From Thermophilibacter gallinarum (lineage in GTDB: Bacteria > Actinomycetota > Coriobacteriia > Coriobacteriales > Atopobiaceae): DNA of 64,000 bases. Location of the stretch: the NCBI RefSeq assembly GCF_014982725.1, contig NZ_JADCJZ010000003.1, positions 1 to 64,000 of the forward strand, read 5' to 3'. Below the pieces are notes generated by a model that saw only the letters and a program-made list of their open reading frames with translations, did no database searches and was not told the DNA's origin. This document shows, one piece after another, positions 31,709-41,328 of the stretch; the stretch's first letter is position 1, and each line of letters opens with the position of its first letter. The position numbers and the translations under genes were made by a program.

Positions 31709-32437
31709 TTGAAGATGCAGGCGCGCCTGGCCGAGGCAGAGCGGATCTGCGGCCACCACTTCGAGAACCAGGAGCTGATCGTCTCCGCGCTGACGCACCC
31801 GTCGGCGGCCGAGGGGCGTCCCGTCTCCGCCTCCTACGAGCGGCTCGAGTTCCTCGGTGACTCGATCCTCGGCGCGATCGTCGCCACCGACCTCTTCGAG
31901 CGCTTCCCCGACATGGACGAGGGCGCGCTCACGCAGGCCAAGATCAGCCTCGTCTCGGGCCGCATGCTCTCGGCGGTGGCCGAGCGGTTGGGCCTCGCCC
32001 CGCTCATCGTGATGGGCGAGTCCGAGCGCGGCACCGGCGAGCGCGGCATGCACTCCGCGCTCGAGAACGTCTACGAGGCCCTCGTGGGCGCCCTGTATCT
32101 CGACGCCGGCTACGAGCCGGCCCACGCATTCGTGACGGCGACCCTCGGCCCCGAGGTCTCGCCGGCGCTTGCCGAGAAGCCCATCAGCCCCAAGTCCCGC
32201 CTGCAGGAGGTCACCCAGCGCGACCTGCACTGCGGCCCCGAGTACAAGCTCGTCTCCGAGGAGGGGCCGGCGCACGACCCCACGTTCACCTCGGTCGTGC
32301 TCGTCGAGGGCCGCCGGATCGGGCGCGGCACGGGTTCGTCGAAGAAGTCCTCCGAGAGCGCCGCCGCCATAGACGCGCTCGTCCGTCTCGGCTATGCCGA
32401 GAAGGACGACTTCTCGGGCGCCGGGACCACGAACTAG
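31709..32437 (+). CDS. rnc: Ribonuclease III
   Basis: 242 residues. TTG at 31709 is eight bases from AGGGG; an ATG two codons on is possible. The catalytic motif ERLEFLGDSILG binds the metals. A double-stranded RNA-binding domain lies in the C-terminal third (PKSRLQEVTQR through GSSKKSSESAAAIDAL). It cleaves double-stranded RNA in rRNA processing and decay of sense-antisense hybrids. The acpP-rnc-smc-ftsY-ffh series is tightly spaced and likely one operon. Confidence 0.96.
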   Translation: MKMQARLAEAERICGHHFENQELIVSALTHPSAAEGRPVSASYERLEFLGDSILGAIVATDLFERFPDMDEGALTQAKISLVSGRMLSAVAERLGLAPLIVMGESERGTGERGMHSALENVYEALVGALYLDAGYEPAHAFVTATLGPEVSPALAEKPISPKSRLQEVTQRDLHCGPEYKLVSEEGPAHDPTFTSVVLVEGRRIGRGTGSSKKSSESAAAIDALVRLGYAEKDDFSGAGTTN

Positions 32438-32457
32438 CGAGCGCCGGGAGGACGCCG

Positions 32458-35400
32458 TTGTATCTCAAGTCTCTGACACTCAAGGGCTTCAAGTCCTTCG
32501 CGGACCGCACCCACATGGTCTTCGACCCCGGCCTCACCGTGGTCGTGGGCCCCAACGGGTCCGGCAAGTCCAACGTCTCCGACGCCATCCTGTGGGTCCT
32601 CGGCGAGCAGAGCGCCAAGCAGCTCCGCGGCCAGGCCATGGAGGACGTGATCTTCTCGGGCTCGTCGGCGCGCTCGGCCGTGGGCGTCGCCGAGGTCACG
32701 CTCGTGCTCGACAACTCCGACCACACCCTGCCGATCGACTTCACCGAGGTGGGCATCACCCGCCGGATGTACCGCTCGGGCGAGTCCGAGTACCTCATTA
32801 ACGGCGCGCCGAGCCGCCTCATGGACGTTCAGGACATCCTGCACGACTCGGGCCTGGGCAAGGACACCCACTCAATCATCTCCCAGGGCAAGCTCGACTC
32901 CATCCTCTCGAGCCGCCCGGAGGAGCGTCGCGCCCTCATCGAGGAGGCGGCCGACATCTCCAAGCACCGCCGCCGCAAGGAGCGCAGCCAGCGCAAGCTC
33001 AACTCCATGGACGAGAACCTCGCGCGCGCCAAGGTGCTCTCGCGCGAGATCGCGCGCCAGCTCAAGCCGCTCGAGCGCCAGGTCGACAAGGCCCAGCGCG
33101 CCCGCCAGCTCGAGGACGAGCTCAAGGAGCTGGAGGTCCAGCTCGCCGTTGACGACCTGCGTCGCCTCCAGGAGGAGTATGCCCGGCTGGAGGGCCGCGG
33201 CAAGGAGGCCGAGGCCGCCTGCGAGCTCGCCCAGTACCGACTCGACGAGAAGAGCGCCGAGCTCGAGAAGCTCCAGTCGCTGCTCGAGCAGAAGGGCCTC
33301 TTCGTCGGCGACCTCGGCGAGCAGCGCCGCAGGATGCAGGACCTTCTCGGCCGGATGGACGCGGACATGCGCCTTCTGGAGGAGAAGGGCAAGAACATGG
33401 TCTCGCGCCTCTCCGACCTGCGCATGCAGCTCTCCGCCATGGAGAAGCAGCGCGGAGACGCGGCTCGCGAGCAGGGCGACGTCGCCGGAGAGCTCTCCGA
33501 CGCCGGCGTCCGCGAGCGCGACCTGCGCGCGACGGTCGAGGAGCTCTCGCGTGCCGCGCGCGAGGCGAGCGAGCGTCGCCGCGCGATCGACGAGGAGCTC
33601 TCCGCGCTCACCGCGCAGGAGCGCGCCGCCCGCTCCGAGGCCGACCGCGAGACGCTCGCCTACGCCAAGCTCGAGGAGCAGATCTCGAGCGCCGAGGTGG
33701 AGGACCAGATGTTCGCCTCTCGCCTCGAGCAGCTCGAGGAGACCGTGCGCACCACCGAGGAGGCCCTGGCGGAGCGCGCTGGGCGCGCCGAGGAGCTCGC
33801 GGGCTCCCTCGACGACGCGCGCCGCCGCGAGCGCGAGCTCACGGCCTCGATCGCGCACCTCGCCGAGCGGCTCGAGGCCGCTCGCGCCGAGCATGCCTCG
33901 GCACAGGGGAGGCTGTCGTCGGCCCGCGCCACGCTCGACGCGCTGCGCGCCGTTGACACCGACGTCGAGAAGGCCAGCCCGCTCGCCGCGGCCCTCGCCT
34001 CCGACGAGGGGCGCGTCCGCTGCCGCCTCGCGGACCTCGTCGACGCCGACCCCGCCATCGAGTCCCTGATCGAGCAGCTGCTTGGCGACGACCTCGCCGC
34101 GCTCGTCGTGGACGGCTCCGCCGACGCGGTCGCCCTTGCCGAGCGCGCCCTCGGCATGGCGGGGACCGACGGTCGCGCCGCGATCGTCTCCGCCGCGCTC
34201 GCCTCCGGGACGGCGGCGGGCGCCGACGCGCCCGGCACGCCGCTCGTCTCGCGCCTGCGCGTCTCCGACGCCGCCCGGCCGCTGCTCGAGTCCCTTCTCG
34301 GCGGCGTGCGCCTGGTGGGCTCCGCCGACGAGGCCGTGCGCGCCCACGAGGCGGCGCCCGGGCTCACCTACGTCACGACCGACGGCGTGACCGTGCTTCC
34401 CGACGGCCGCGTCCACGTGGGGGCCGCCGCCACGAGCGAGGCCGGCGCCCTCGAGCGCAAGCGCCGCATCCGCGAGCTCGCGGGGGGCATGGGGGCGCTC
34501 GAGTCCGCCCTCGACGTCGCCGCGGCCGCCGTCGACGAGGCCGAGTCGTCCCTCACGTCCGCGCGCGAGCAGGTCGCCGCCTCAAAGGGCGAGGTCGCCC
34601 GGATCACCGCGGAGCTCTCGTCGGTCACCTCCGAGCGCGGGCGTCTTGAGGCCCAGCTCTCCGGCGCCGCCTCCGAGCGCGCGCAGGTGACCAAGAGGCG
34701 CGAGGCCTCCGCCGAGCGCGCCGCCGAGGCGCGCTCCCAGATCGAGGACCACCGCGCCGCCGCCCGCGCGGCCCGCGAGCTCGCCGACGAGCTCGCCGCG
34801 ACGCTCTCCGAGCGCTCCGACGAGCACCAGGAGGCCGTGGGCGCCCAGGGCAAGGCCTCCAAGCAGCTCTCCGACGCGCGCCTCGAGCTCGCCATGTGCG
34901 CCGAGCGTCGCGCGAGCCTCGAGCGCCGCGAGCGCGAGCTCTCTTCTCGCGTCCGCGAGCTCGACCAGCGGATCGACGCCACGAGGCGCTCCTCGCGCGC
35001 CCTCGAGGTGGTCCGCCTGCGCGTGGACCCGCTGCACGACCGCATGGACGCCATCCGCGAGCGCGCCCTCGAGTGGGCCGCGCGCCTGCGCGACCGGGCG
35101 TCGCTCGCCGAGGCGGACTCCGACTCGCTCAAGCGGACGATCGGCGACGCGCGTGAGGCCGTGAGCGCCGCCTCCGCCGAGCTCGAGTCCGCACGCTCGG
35201 CGGCGACCGGCGTGAAGGTCGACCTCGGCAAGCTCGAGGTCCAGGTGCAGGCCGCCGTCAACGCGATCGTCGCCACGGGCGCCGTCCTCGAGGAGGCGCT
35301 CGAATACCCGGCGCCCGAGGACCGCGACGAGGCCGAGCGCCGCGCCGCCTCCCTGCGCTCCCAGATCGAGTCGATCGGCCCGGTCAACGCCGTCGCCATG

Positions 35401-35994
35401 GACGAGTACCTGCGCCTCAAGGAGCGCTACGACTACATCGACGAGCAGGTCACGGACCTCGAGGAGGCCCGGGCCTCGCTGCGCAAGATTACCGCCGCGA
35501 TCGACCGCAAGATGCGCAACCGCTTCCTCACCGTCTTCGAGCGCGTGAACGCGAACTTCTCGGAGATCTTCTCGCTGCTCTTCCCGGGCGGCCAGGCGCA
35601 CATCGAGATGACGGACCCGGACAACCCCTCCGAGACCGGCATCGAGATCGTCGCGCAGCCGCGGGGCAAGAAGCTCTCCAAGATGATGCTGATGAGCGGC
35701 GGCGAGAAGTCCCTCACGGCGCTCGCGCTGCTCTTCGCCGTCTACAAGGTGCGTACGGTGCCGTTCTACGTCTTCGACGAGGTCGAGGCGGCGCTCGACG
35801 ACTCCAACCTCTCCAAGCTGCTTGACGCCATCGAGCAGCTCAAGGCCTCCACGCAGCTCATCGTGATCTCCCACCAGCGGCGCACCATGGAGCAGGCCGA
35901 CGTCCTCTACGGCGTCTCCATGCAGGCCGACGGCGTGAGCCACGTGGTGTCCCAGCGAATCGACCGAGCCACGGGAAAGGTGGTTGATGTTTAA
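32458..35994 (+). CDS. smc: Chromosome segregation protein SMC
   Basis: 1178 residues, TTG start after GGGAGG. The N-terminal ATPase half has Walker A GPNGSGKSN. Long coiled coils (~165-500 and ~660-1000) flank a hinge around 510-650, and the C-terminal half has LMSGGEKSLTALALLF and Walker B FYVFDEVEAALDD. SMC forms the condensin core with ScpA/ScpB, which are not in this window. Length is normal. The stop overlaps the start of ftsY. Confidence 0.97.
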   Translation: MYLKSLTLKGFKSFADRTHMVFDPGLTVVVGPNGSGKSNVSDAILWVLGEQSAKQLRGQAMEDVIFSGSSARSAVGVAEVTLVLDNSDHTLPIDFTEVGITRRMYRSGESEYLINGAPSRLMDVQDILHDSGLGKDTHSIISQGKLDSILSSRPEERRALIEEAADISKHRRRKERSQRKLNSMDENLARAKVLSREIARQLKPLERQVDKAQRARQLEDELKELEVQLAVDDLRRLQEEYARLEGRGKEAEAACELAQYRLDEKSAELEKLQSLLEQKGLFVGDLGEQRRRMQDLLGRMDADMRLLEEKGKNMVSRLSDLRMQLSAMEKQRGDAAREQGDVAGELSDAGVRERDLRATVEELSRAAREASERRRAIDEELSALTAQERAARSEADRETLAYAKLEEQISSAEVEDQMFASRLEQLEETVRTTEEALAERAGRAEELAGSLDDARRRERELTASIAHLAERLEAARAEHASAQGRLSSARATLDALRAVDTDVEKASPLAAALASDEGRVRCRLADLVDADPAIESLIEQLLGDDLAALVVDGSADAVALAERALGMAGTDGRAAIVSAALASGTAAGADAPGTPLVSRLRVSDAARPLLESLLGGVRLVGSADEAVRAHEAAPGLTYVTTDGVTVLPDGRVHVGAAATSEAGALERKRRIRELAGGMGALESALDVAAAAVDEAESSLTSAREQVAASKGEVARITAELSSVTSERGRLEAQLSGAASERAQVTKRREASAERAAEARSQIEDHRAAARAARELADELAATLSERSDEHQEAVGAQGKASKQLSDARLELAMCAERRASLERRERELSSRVRELDQRIDATRRSSRALEVVRLRVDPLHDRMDAIRERALEWAARLRDRASLAEADSDSLKRTIGDAREAVSAASAELESARSAATGVKVDLGKLEVQVQAAVNAIVATGAVLEEALEYPAPEDRDEAERRAASLRSQIESIGPVNAVAMDEYLRLKERYDYIDEQVTDLEEARASLRKITAAIDRKMRNRFLTVFERVNANFSEIFSLLFPGGQAHIEMTDPDNPSETGIEIVAQPRGKKLSKMMLMSGGEKSLTALALLFAVYKVRTVPFYVFDEVEAALDDSNLSKLLDAIEQLKASTQLIVISHQRRTMEQADVLYGVSMQADGVSHVVSQRIDRATGKVVDV

Positions 35995-36895
35995 GATGGG
36001 CCTTCTCGACAGTCTGAAGGTGGGCCTCAAGCGCTCGCGCGAGGCCATCAACGAGATCTTCTACATGGGCGGCGAGGTCGACGAGGACTTCTGGGAGGAC
36101 CTCGAGGACACGCTCGTCATGGGCGACATGGGCGCCGAGCTCGCGCTGCGCGTGACCGACGACCTGCGCGACCGCGCGGCCCGCGAGAACCTCACGCGCG
36201 CTGAGCAGATCCGCGACGCCCTGGCCCAGCGCCTGGCCGCCGAGTTCCCGGAGGCCGCGCGCGACCCGTTCACCGACGTCCCGAGCTGCGTGCTCTTCGT
36301 GGGCATCAACGGCGCCGGCAAGACCACCACGGTGGGCAAGCTCGCCGGGCGCGCCCGCGAGGCCGGGCTCTCCTGCGTGATCGGCGGCGCCGACACGTTC
36401 CGCGCCGCCGCGATCGAGCAGCTGCAGGTCTGGGGCGAGCGCGCCGGCGTCGAGGTGATCACGCGCGAGCGCGGCGCGGACCCCGCGAGCGTGTGCTACG
36501 ACGTGGTCGAGGCTGCCGAGAAGCGCGCCGTCGACCTCGTGCTCATCGACACCGCCGGGCGCCTGCACACCTCCTCCGACCTCATGCGCGAGCTCGCCAA
36601 GGTCGTGGGCGTCACCCGCAAGCGCTCGTCGGCGCCCGTCTCGGTGGTCCTCGTCATCGACGCGACCACCGGCCAGAACGGCCTCAACCAGGCGCGCGAG
36701 TTCAACGACGCCCTCGAGCTCGACGGCCTCATCGTCACCAAGCTCGACGGCACCGCCAAGGGCGGCATCGCGCTCGCCATCTCCAGCCAGCTGGGACTGC
36801 CCATCTACCGCATCGGCGTGGGCGAGTCCCTCGATGACCTCCAGACCTTCGACGCGCTCGACTTCACGCGCGCGCTCGTGGGCGAAGGGATGTGA
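35987..36895 (+). CDS. ftsY: Signal recognition particle receptor FtsY
   Basis: 302 residues. I chose ATG 35987, overlapping the end of smc by eight bases and following AAAGGTGG; TTG 35984 and ATG 35996 are alternatives. It has an N domain plus a GTPase G domain: GINGAGKTTTVGKLA, DTFRAAAIEQL, DTAGRLHT, TKLDGTAKGG. The acidic A domain is absent, as in many Gram-positives. It docks SRP-ribosome complexes at the membrane. The next gene, three bases on, encodes its partner Ffh. Confidence 0.96.
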   Translation: MFKMGLLDSLKVGLKRSREAINEIFYMGGEVDEDFWEDLEDTLVMGDMGAELALRVTDDLRDRAARENLTRAEQIRDALAQRLAAEFPEAARDPFTDVPSCVLFVGINGAGKTTTVGKLAGRAREAGLSCVIGGADTFRAAAIEQLQVWGERAGVEVITRERGADPASVCYDVVEAAEKRAVDLVLIDTAGRLHTSSDLMRELAKVVGVTRKRSSAPVSVVLVIDATTGQNGLNQAREFNDALELDGLIVTKLDGTAKGGIALAISSQLGLPIYRIGVGESLDDLQTFDALDFTRALVGEGM

Positions 36896-36897
36896 CC

Positions 36898-38277
36898 ATG
36901 TTCAACTCTCTCTCCGACCGTCTCCAGGACACCTTCGAGCGCCTGCGCGGCAAGGGCCGCCTCACCGAGGCCGACATCAACGTCGCGATGCGCGAGATTC
37001 GCATGGCGCTGCTCGAGGCCGACGTCAACTACCGCGTCGTCAAGGAGTTCGTCGCCCGCTGCAAGGAGAAGTGCCTCACGGCCGAGGTGCTCTCATCGCT
37101 CTCGCCGGCGCAGAACGTCGTCAAGGTGGTGCTCGACGAGCTCACGGTCCTTCTCGGCTCCACGGACTCGCGCCTGACGCTCGCGCAGAACCGCACGCCC
37201 AACGTGATCATGCTCGTGGGCCTGCAGGGCTCGGGCAAGACCACGGCCGCCGCGAAGCTCGCCTACCTGCTCAAGGGGCAGGGGCACAGCCCGCTTCTGG
37301 CCGCGTGCGACACGCACCGCCCGGCGGCCGCCGACCAGCTCGAGACGCTCGGCGGCGAGATCGGCGTGCCGGTCTTCCGCGGGGACGGCAAGGACGCCGT
37401 CGCCGTGGCCTCCGGCTCTATCAAGGAGGCCGTCGACCGCCTCTGCGACATCGTGATCGTGGACACGGCCGGCCGCCTGCAGATCGACGAGGAGATGATG
37501 GAGGAGGCCGTCGCCATCAAGCAGGCCGTCCGCCCCGACCAGATCCTCATGGTCGTCGACGCCATGACCGGCCAGGACATCGTGAACGTGGTGACCGAGT
37601 TCGCCAACCGCGTGGACTTCGACGGCGTGATCATGTCCAAGCTCGACGGCGACGCCCGCGGCGGCGGCGCGCTCTCCGTGCGCGAGGTCACCGGCAAGCC
37701 GATCAAGTTCGTGTCGATGGGGGAGAAGCCCGACTCGCTCGAGGTCTTCCACCCGGACCGCATGGCCAAGCGCATCCTCGGCATGGGCGACGTCGTCGGC
37801 ATCATCGAGCAGGCCCAGAAGGTCGCCAACGAGCAGCAGGTCGCCGACGCCGAGCGCATGCTGCGCGAGGGCTTCACGATGGACGATCTCCTCTCGCAGA
37901 TGCAGCAGATCCGCAAGATGGGCGGCCTGCAGAAGCTCGCCGGCATGATCCCGGGCATGGAGCGCGCGATGGCGCAGATGCCGCAGGCGGCGAGCGACGA
38001 GCAGCTCACGCGCATCGAGTCGATCATCCGCTCCATGACCAAGGAGGAGCGCGCCCGTCCCAAGATCATCAACGGCCAGCGCCGCCGCCGCATCGCGACG
38101 GGCTCCGGGCGTAGCGTCCAGGAGGTCAACCAGCTCATCAAGCAGTGGGACGAGATGAACAAGATGATGGGCAAGATGAAGGGCATGATGCAGCCCGGCG
38201 CCGCCGGCAAGAAGAACCGCCGCGCGATGCAGCAGATGATGCGCAACATGGGCGGCGGCGGAAGGTTCCCGTTCTAG
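36898..38277 (+). CDS. ffh: Signal recognition particle protein Ffh
   Basis: 459 residues from ATG 36898 (MFNSLSDRLQ), seven bases after GAAGGGA; a GTG two codons earlier is less likely. NG GTPase domain: GLQGSGKTTAAAKLA, DTHRPAAADQLETLG, DTAGRLQIDEEM, SKLDGDARGGGALS. The C-terminal M domain is Met-rich (MNKMMGKMKGMM, MQQMMRNMGGGG) for signal-peptide and SRP RNA binding. ffs (SRP RNA) is not seen nearby. A dyad-rich repeat element follows immediately. Confidence 0.97.
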   Translation: MFNSLSDRLQDTFERLRGKGRLTEADINVAMREIRMALLEADVNYRVVKEFVARCKEKCLTAEVLSSLSPAQNVVKVVLDELTVLLGSTDSRLTLAQNRTPNVIMLVGLQGSGKTTAAAKLAYLLKGQGHSPLLAACDTHRPAAADQLETLGGEIGVPVFRGDGKDAVAVASGSIKEAVDRLCDIVIVDTAGRLQIDEEMMEEAVAIKQAVRPDQILMVVDAMTGQDIVNVVTEFANRVDFDGVIMSKLDGDARGGGALSVREVTGKPIKFVSMGEKPDSLEVFHPDRMAKRILGMGDVVGIIEQAQKVANEQQVADAERMLREGFTMDDLLSQMQQIRKMGGLQKLAGMIPGMERAMAQMPQAASDEQLTRIESIIRSMTKEERARPKIINGQRRRRIATGSGRSVQEVNQLIKQWDEMNKMMGKMKGMMQPGAAGKKNRRAMQQMMRNMGGGGRFPF

Positions 38278-38295
38278 CCCTCCCGAGGCCCTCTC

Positions 38296-38541
38296 GAGGG
38301 TTTGGGTTCGGAAACCGCGTCCCACGCGGATGACCGTTCGCATCGCCCCAGTTAGAGACGTCGTACGACGATTTATGTCGTTGAATGTCCCGAAATTCGA
38401 ACCCAAACCCGATTCGGGTTTGGGTTCGAATTTTCGGACGGACGGACCTACCTGTTGATTCGAAACCACATATTGGCTGGTCCACGCGTTAACCATTGAG
38501 GTGTTAACGCGCCCAAGTCGCAATCTCGAACCCAAACCCTC
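38296..38541. repeat. GAACCCAAACCC inverted-repeat element, copy 2
   Basis: Outer 15-bp arms lie at 38296-38310 and 38527-38541. A central hairpin has perfect 17-bp arms 38394-38410 and 38416-38432 with a five-base loop. Another dyad, CGCGTTAAC/GTTAACGCG, lies at 38485-38511. It sits between the 3' ends of ffh and the convergent nuclease-like gene and may also act as a transcription barrier, though without a T-run. Confidence 0.92.
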
Positions 38542-38560
38542 TGGAGGGGGGTCGGGAGGG

Positions 38561-39610
38561 TCACGGCAGACGGGTGCGCGGCGGTCTCCGGGCGGGGTCC
38601 TGCCCGCTCCAGTGCACGGTGTCGATGCGCTCGAGGTCCTGATACAGGTCCTCGCGTAGTTCCCTCCCGTACGAGAAGTCGTCGGGAGGGAGCCCGAGGT
38701 CCCTTCTGAGCTTCTGGACGAACGACTCCATGTAGTCAAAGTCGTCGTAGTGGGCCTTGCGCAGCTCGTAGGGCTTGATGCCGTGCGCGAGCAGCTCGTT
38801 TCTCCTCGTGTCGTCTACCTCCGCGACCGCCGGCTCGTCGTGGACGCGTCCCTTGTAGTCCACGGCGATCCCCCGGAAGGGCATCCGTTCCGCACGCTCG
38901 ACGCGCGGGGGAGCGAGGAAGAGTATGTCCGGCTTGCGGATTTGCTTCCGGTCGAGCTCCCTCCCGATCGCCTCGAGCCCGATCTCCTCGTTCATCGAGA
39001 CGAACTCCAGCTCGAAGCCACCGACCTCGCGTCGGCCGCGGAACCTCATGCCAAGTCGGCTCTCGTACGGCGAGCCGGAGTCCGCGCACACGAGCGGGAG
39101 GGCGGCGCGCACCCTTCGCGTCCCGTATCCCGTGCCCATCAGCCTCAGGAAGTCCCGCAGCGACTCTCGCGTCGTGAGGGGCCCGGTGCGCTGGAGCATG
39201 CCGCCGCCGTCCGGGCACACGCTGTAGGTCCCGCAGAGCTCGCACATGAGCAGGGCCAGCTCGAGCGGCTCGCCGACGCGTGCCATCTGGAAGGGAAGGA
39301 GCTCGGGGGAGGCCACGTAGACGTCCTCGCCGATGCGCGCGAAGGCACGTCGGGGGTAGGCGAACCCGCTCACGTGCCGCTGGACGAGGTCGTAGGAATG
39401 ACTGTTGCTGTCGGAGGAGACGAGCAGATGGAGGGGGAGCGAGAGCTTCTGGAGGAGCGGATTGGCCTCTATCATGCCGAGGAGCTCCCCCTTGCTGGGG
39501 AGTCTCTCTGGGACGTGGGCGGTCCGCTCGTCCCATGCGTCGAGAAGGTCGGGGAACTCCTCCAACCGCATCGCCTCGAGGGCGCTCGTGTATGTCAGTA
39601 GGATCGCCAT
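38561..39610 (-). CDS. Nuclease-like orphan protein (PD-(D/E)xK-type motifs)
   Basis: 349 residues. An early LPLHLLVSSDSNSH segment and ELALLMCELCGTYSV precede a C-terminal domain with SPYES (Glu183), RKPDILFL (Asp228) and IAVDYKGRVH (Asp251, Lys253), an order resembling the PD-(D/E)xK core. The same order (ES, D-x, acid-x-K) occurs in the protein at 19226-20284, though overall similarity is low and the AbiEi-type N-terminus is not apparent. Function is unknown; an endonuclease or defence role is only inferred. The start at 39610 has no clear SD. Its 3' end abuts the palindromic GAACCCAAACCC element, and no partner gene is adjacent. Confidence 0.6.
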   Translation of the reverse strand: MAILLTYTSALEAMRLEEFPDLLDAWDERTAHVPERLPSKGELLGMIEANPLLQKLSLPLHLLVSSDSNSHSYDLVQRHVSGFAYPRRAFARIGEDVYVASPELLPFQMARVGEPLELALLMCELCGTYSVCPDGGGMLQRTGPLTTRESLRDFLRLMGTGYGTRRVRAALPLVCADSGSPYESRLGMRFRGRREVGGFELEFVSMNEEIGLEAIGRELDRKQIRKPDILFLAPPRVERAERMPFRGIAVDYKGRVHDEPAVAEVDDTRRNELLAHGIKPYELRKAHYDDFDYMESFVQKLRRDLGLPPDDFSYGRELREDLYQDLERIDTVHWSGQDPARRPPRTRLP

Positions 39611-39709
39611 GAGGACAGCCTAGCGACTTCGGAGGCGGGCCCCGCGACGTTCGAAAAAAGTCGTTCACGAATCTGACGCCAATGTGACGCAAGCTGTCAC
39701 GGCACAGGA

Positions 39710-39737
39710 AAGGGGCAGGTCAAACAACCTGCCCCTT
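39710..39737 (-). terminator. Terminator of the L,D-transpeptidase gene
   Basis: AAGGGGCAGGT and ACCTGCCCCTT form an 11-bp perfect stem with a six-base loop, 43 bp after the leftward gene's stop. The minus-strand T-run is short (TTT). Confidence 0.75.
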
Positions 39738-39779
39738 CATAGACGATGAAACCAGAGCCTACCGCTCGCCGACAAAACC

Positions 39780-41228
39780 CTAGTAGTGGACCACCACGAC
39801 GTCGCCGACCTTGGAGAGCTCGTAGATCTCCGCAGCCTTCTTCACGGGCAGGTTCACGCAGCCGTGGCTGCCACCCCACTTGTAGATGTTGCCGCCGAAG
39901 CTGCCGCGCCAGTTGGCGTCGTGCAAGGCGATGACGTTGTCGACGAACGGGATCCAGTAGCTGACGTGGCTCTCGTAGTCAGGCTCGCCGTCCTTGTCCT
40001 CGTCGAAGCCGATGAGGGTCTGGTTGCGCGCCTTGTAGCTGTTCACGGCATAGACGCCGGTGGGGGTGTCGTGCCCGTCGGATGCATTGCCGCTCACGCA
40101 GTCGGACTCCCAGATGACCTTGCCGTTCTCGTCATAGAGGCGCACGTGCTGCTCGGAGAGGTCGATGTCGATGTAGCGGTTGCCCCAGTCGCGGCCGCCG
40201 GAGTCGGGCACGACCTCGCCGCGCTCCTCGAAGGGGATCTCGACGGCCTGGGGCGTCCCGCCGGAGACGGCCTGGACGAGCGCGTCGGCCGCGTCGCCCG
40301 CGCTGACCTTCCAGCCGTAGTTGCCGCCCGAGACCTTGACCTTCTTCCCGTCGGGACGCTCGAAGGTGCGCTCGGAGCCCTTGGTGTTGAGGTTCTTCAC
40401 GTGCGAGGACACCCATGAGGAGACGGCGTCAGAGTCGAGCGAGACGGACAGGTCGTCGGAGACGCTCACCCAGCCCGCGATGTCGTCCTTCGTGACCTCG
40501 GCGGCGGTCTCGCCGTCGAGCGTGAGGGTGCTGCCGGCGGCGCCGAGGTAGGCGTTCGCGGCGTCGATGGCGGCGTGGACGTCGTCCTTCTCGACGGCGA
40601 TCACGTCGCTTCCGAGCACGATCTCCGGCTCCTGCGCGGCAAAGCCCTGGGAGAGCGTCTCGATCACGGCGTCGCTATCCAGGTACTGAGCGGTCGCGCT
40701 CGGGTCGAGGGTGAAGCTGCCCTGCTCGGCGTCGTAGGCAACGACCTTGCCCCCGAGTTCGCCCGCCGCCTGCGCCGCCTGGTCGACGAAGGGGTTGATC
40801 AGCGCGAGGAGCGCCTGCTGGTCGAAGAGCACGCCGCTCTCCACGTTCACGTCGCGCGTGCCGGACGCAAGCTGGACGGGCCATGCCCAGGGCTCGGTCT
40901 GGTCGACGGCCTCCCGCGCGTAGGTGTCGCCGTCGTAGGAGAGGTTGATGTCGGCGGCGGTGAGGGTGAGGTCGACGCCCGCGCCGCTGACGTGCGTCTG
41001 GTAGCTCGCGAGCGCCTGGGACTTCTCCTCGGCGACCTCGCGGGCGCTCCTGAGGGAGACGTCCTGGCCGTCGAGCGTGGTGCCGGGCATGAAGTAGAAG
41101 TTGAAGAAGGCGACGCCCCCGAGGTAGGCGAGAAGTGCCACGCCCAGCACGACGAGCGGGATGATCCACGCGAGGCGCCTGCCCTTGCCCTTGCTCTTGT
41201 TCTCGTTAACGGTCATGTGGCTTGCCAT
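39780..41228 (-). CDS. Membrane-anchored L,D-transpeptidase with peptidoglycan-binding domains
   Basis: 482 residues. A basic lead (SKGKGRR) and one transmembrane helix (~20-45) anchor it. Residues ~55-330 contain two PG_binding_4-type modules. The YkuD domain (~350-482) has the conserved His (ALHDANWRG) and complete catalytic motif GGSHGCVNLP. It makes 3-3 crosslinks in peptidoglycan and thus resists beta-lactams that target D,D-enzymes. ATG at 41228 is preceded by GAGGTG. It is divergent from the RNA methyltransferase gene and has its own terminator. Confidence 0.94.
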   Translation of the reverse strand: MASHMTVNENKSKGKGRRLAWIIPLVVLGVALLAYLGGVAFFNFYFMPGTTLDGQDVSLRSAREVAEEKSQALASYQTHVSGAGVDLTLTAADINLSYDGDTYAREAVDQTEPWAWPVQLASGTRDVNVESGVLFDQQALLALINPFVDQAAQAAGELGGKVVAYDAEQGSFTLDPSATAQYLDSDAVIETLSQGFAAQEPEIVLGSDVIAVEKDDVHAAIDAANAYLGAAGSTLTLDGETAAEVTKDDIAGWVSVSDDLSVSLDSDAVSSWVSSHVKNLNTKGSERTFERPDGKKVKVSGGNYGWKVSAGDAADALVQAVSGGTPQAVEIPFEERGEVVPDSGGRDWGNRYIDIDLSEQHVRLYDENGKVIWESDCVSGNASDGHDTPTGVYAVNSYKARNQTLIGFDEDKDGEPDYESHVSYWIPFVDNVIALHDANWRGSFGGNIYKWGGSHGCVNLPVKKAAEIYELSKVGDVVVVHY

Positions 41229-41328
41229 GTAGCACCTCGCCGTGCGTCATCAACATTCTTGAACCAACTTATCGTAACCTAGGAGCGGCCCAGGTGGCCG
41301 TGGAATCGAAAATGTTCGAAGGAGTGAC

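Noticed and set aside
38278-38560. SRP RNA (ffs) next to ffh
   Set aside because: The stretch consists of dyad repeats; I do not find the conserved GGAAGGAAGCAGC-type loop of SRP RNA here or elsewhere in the window.
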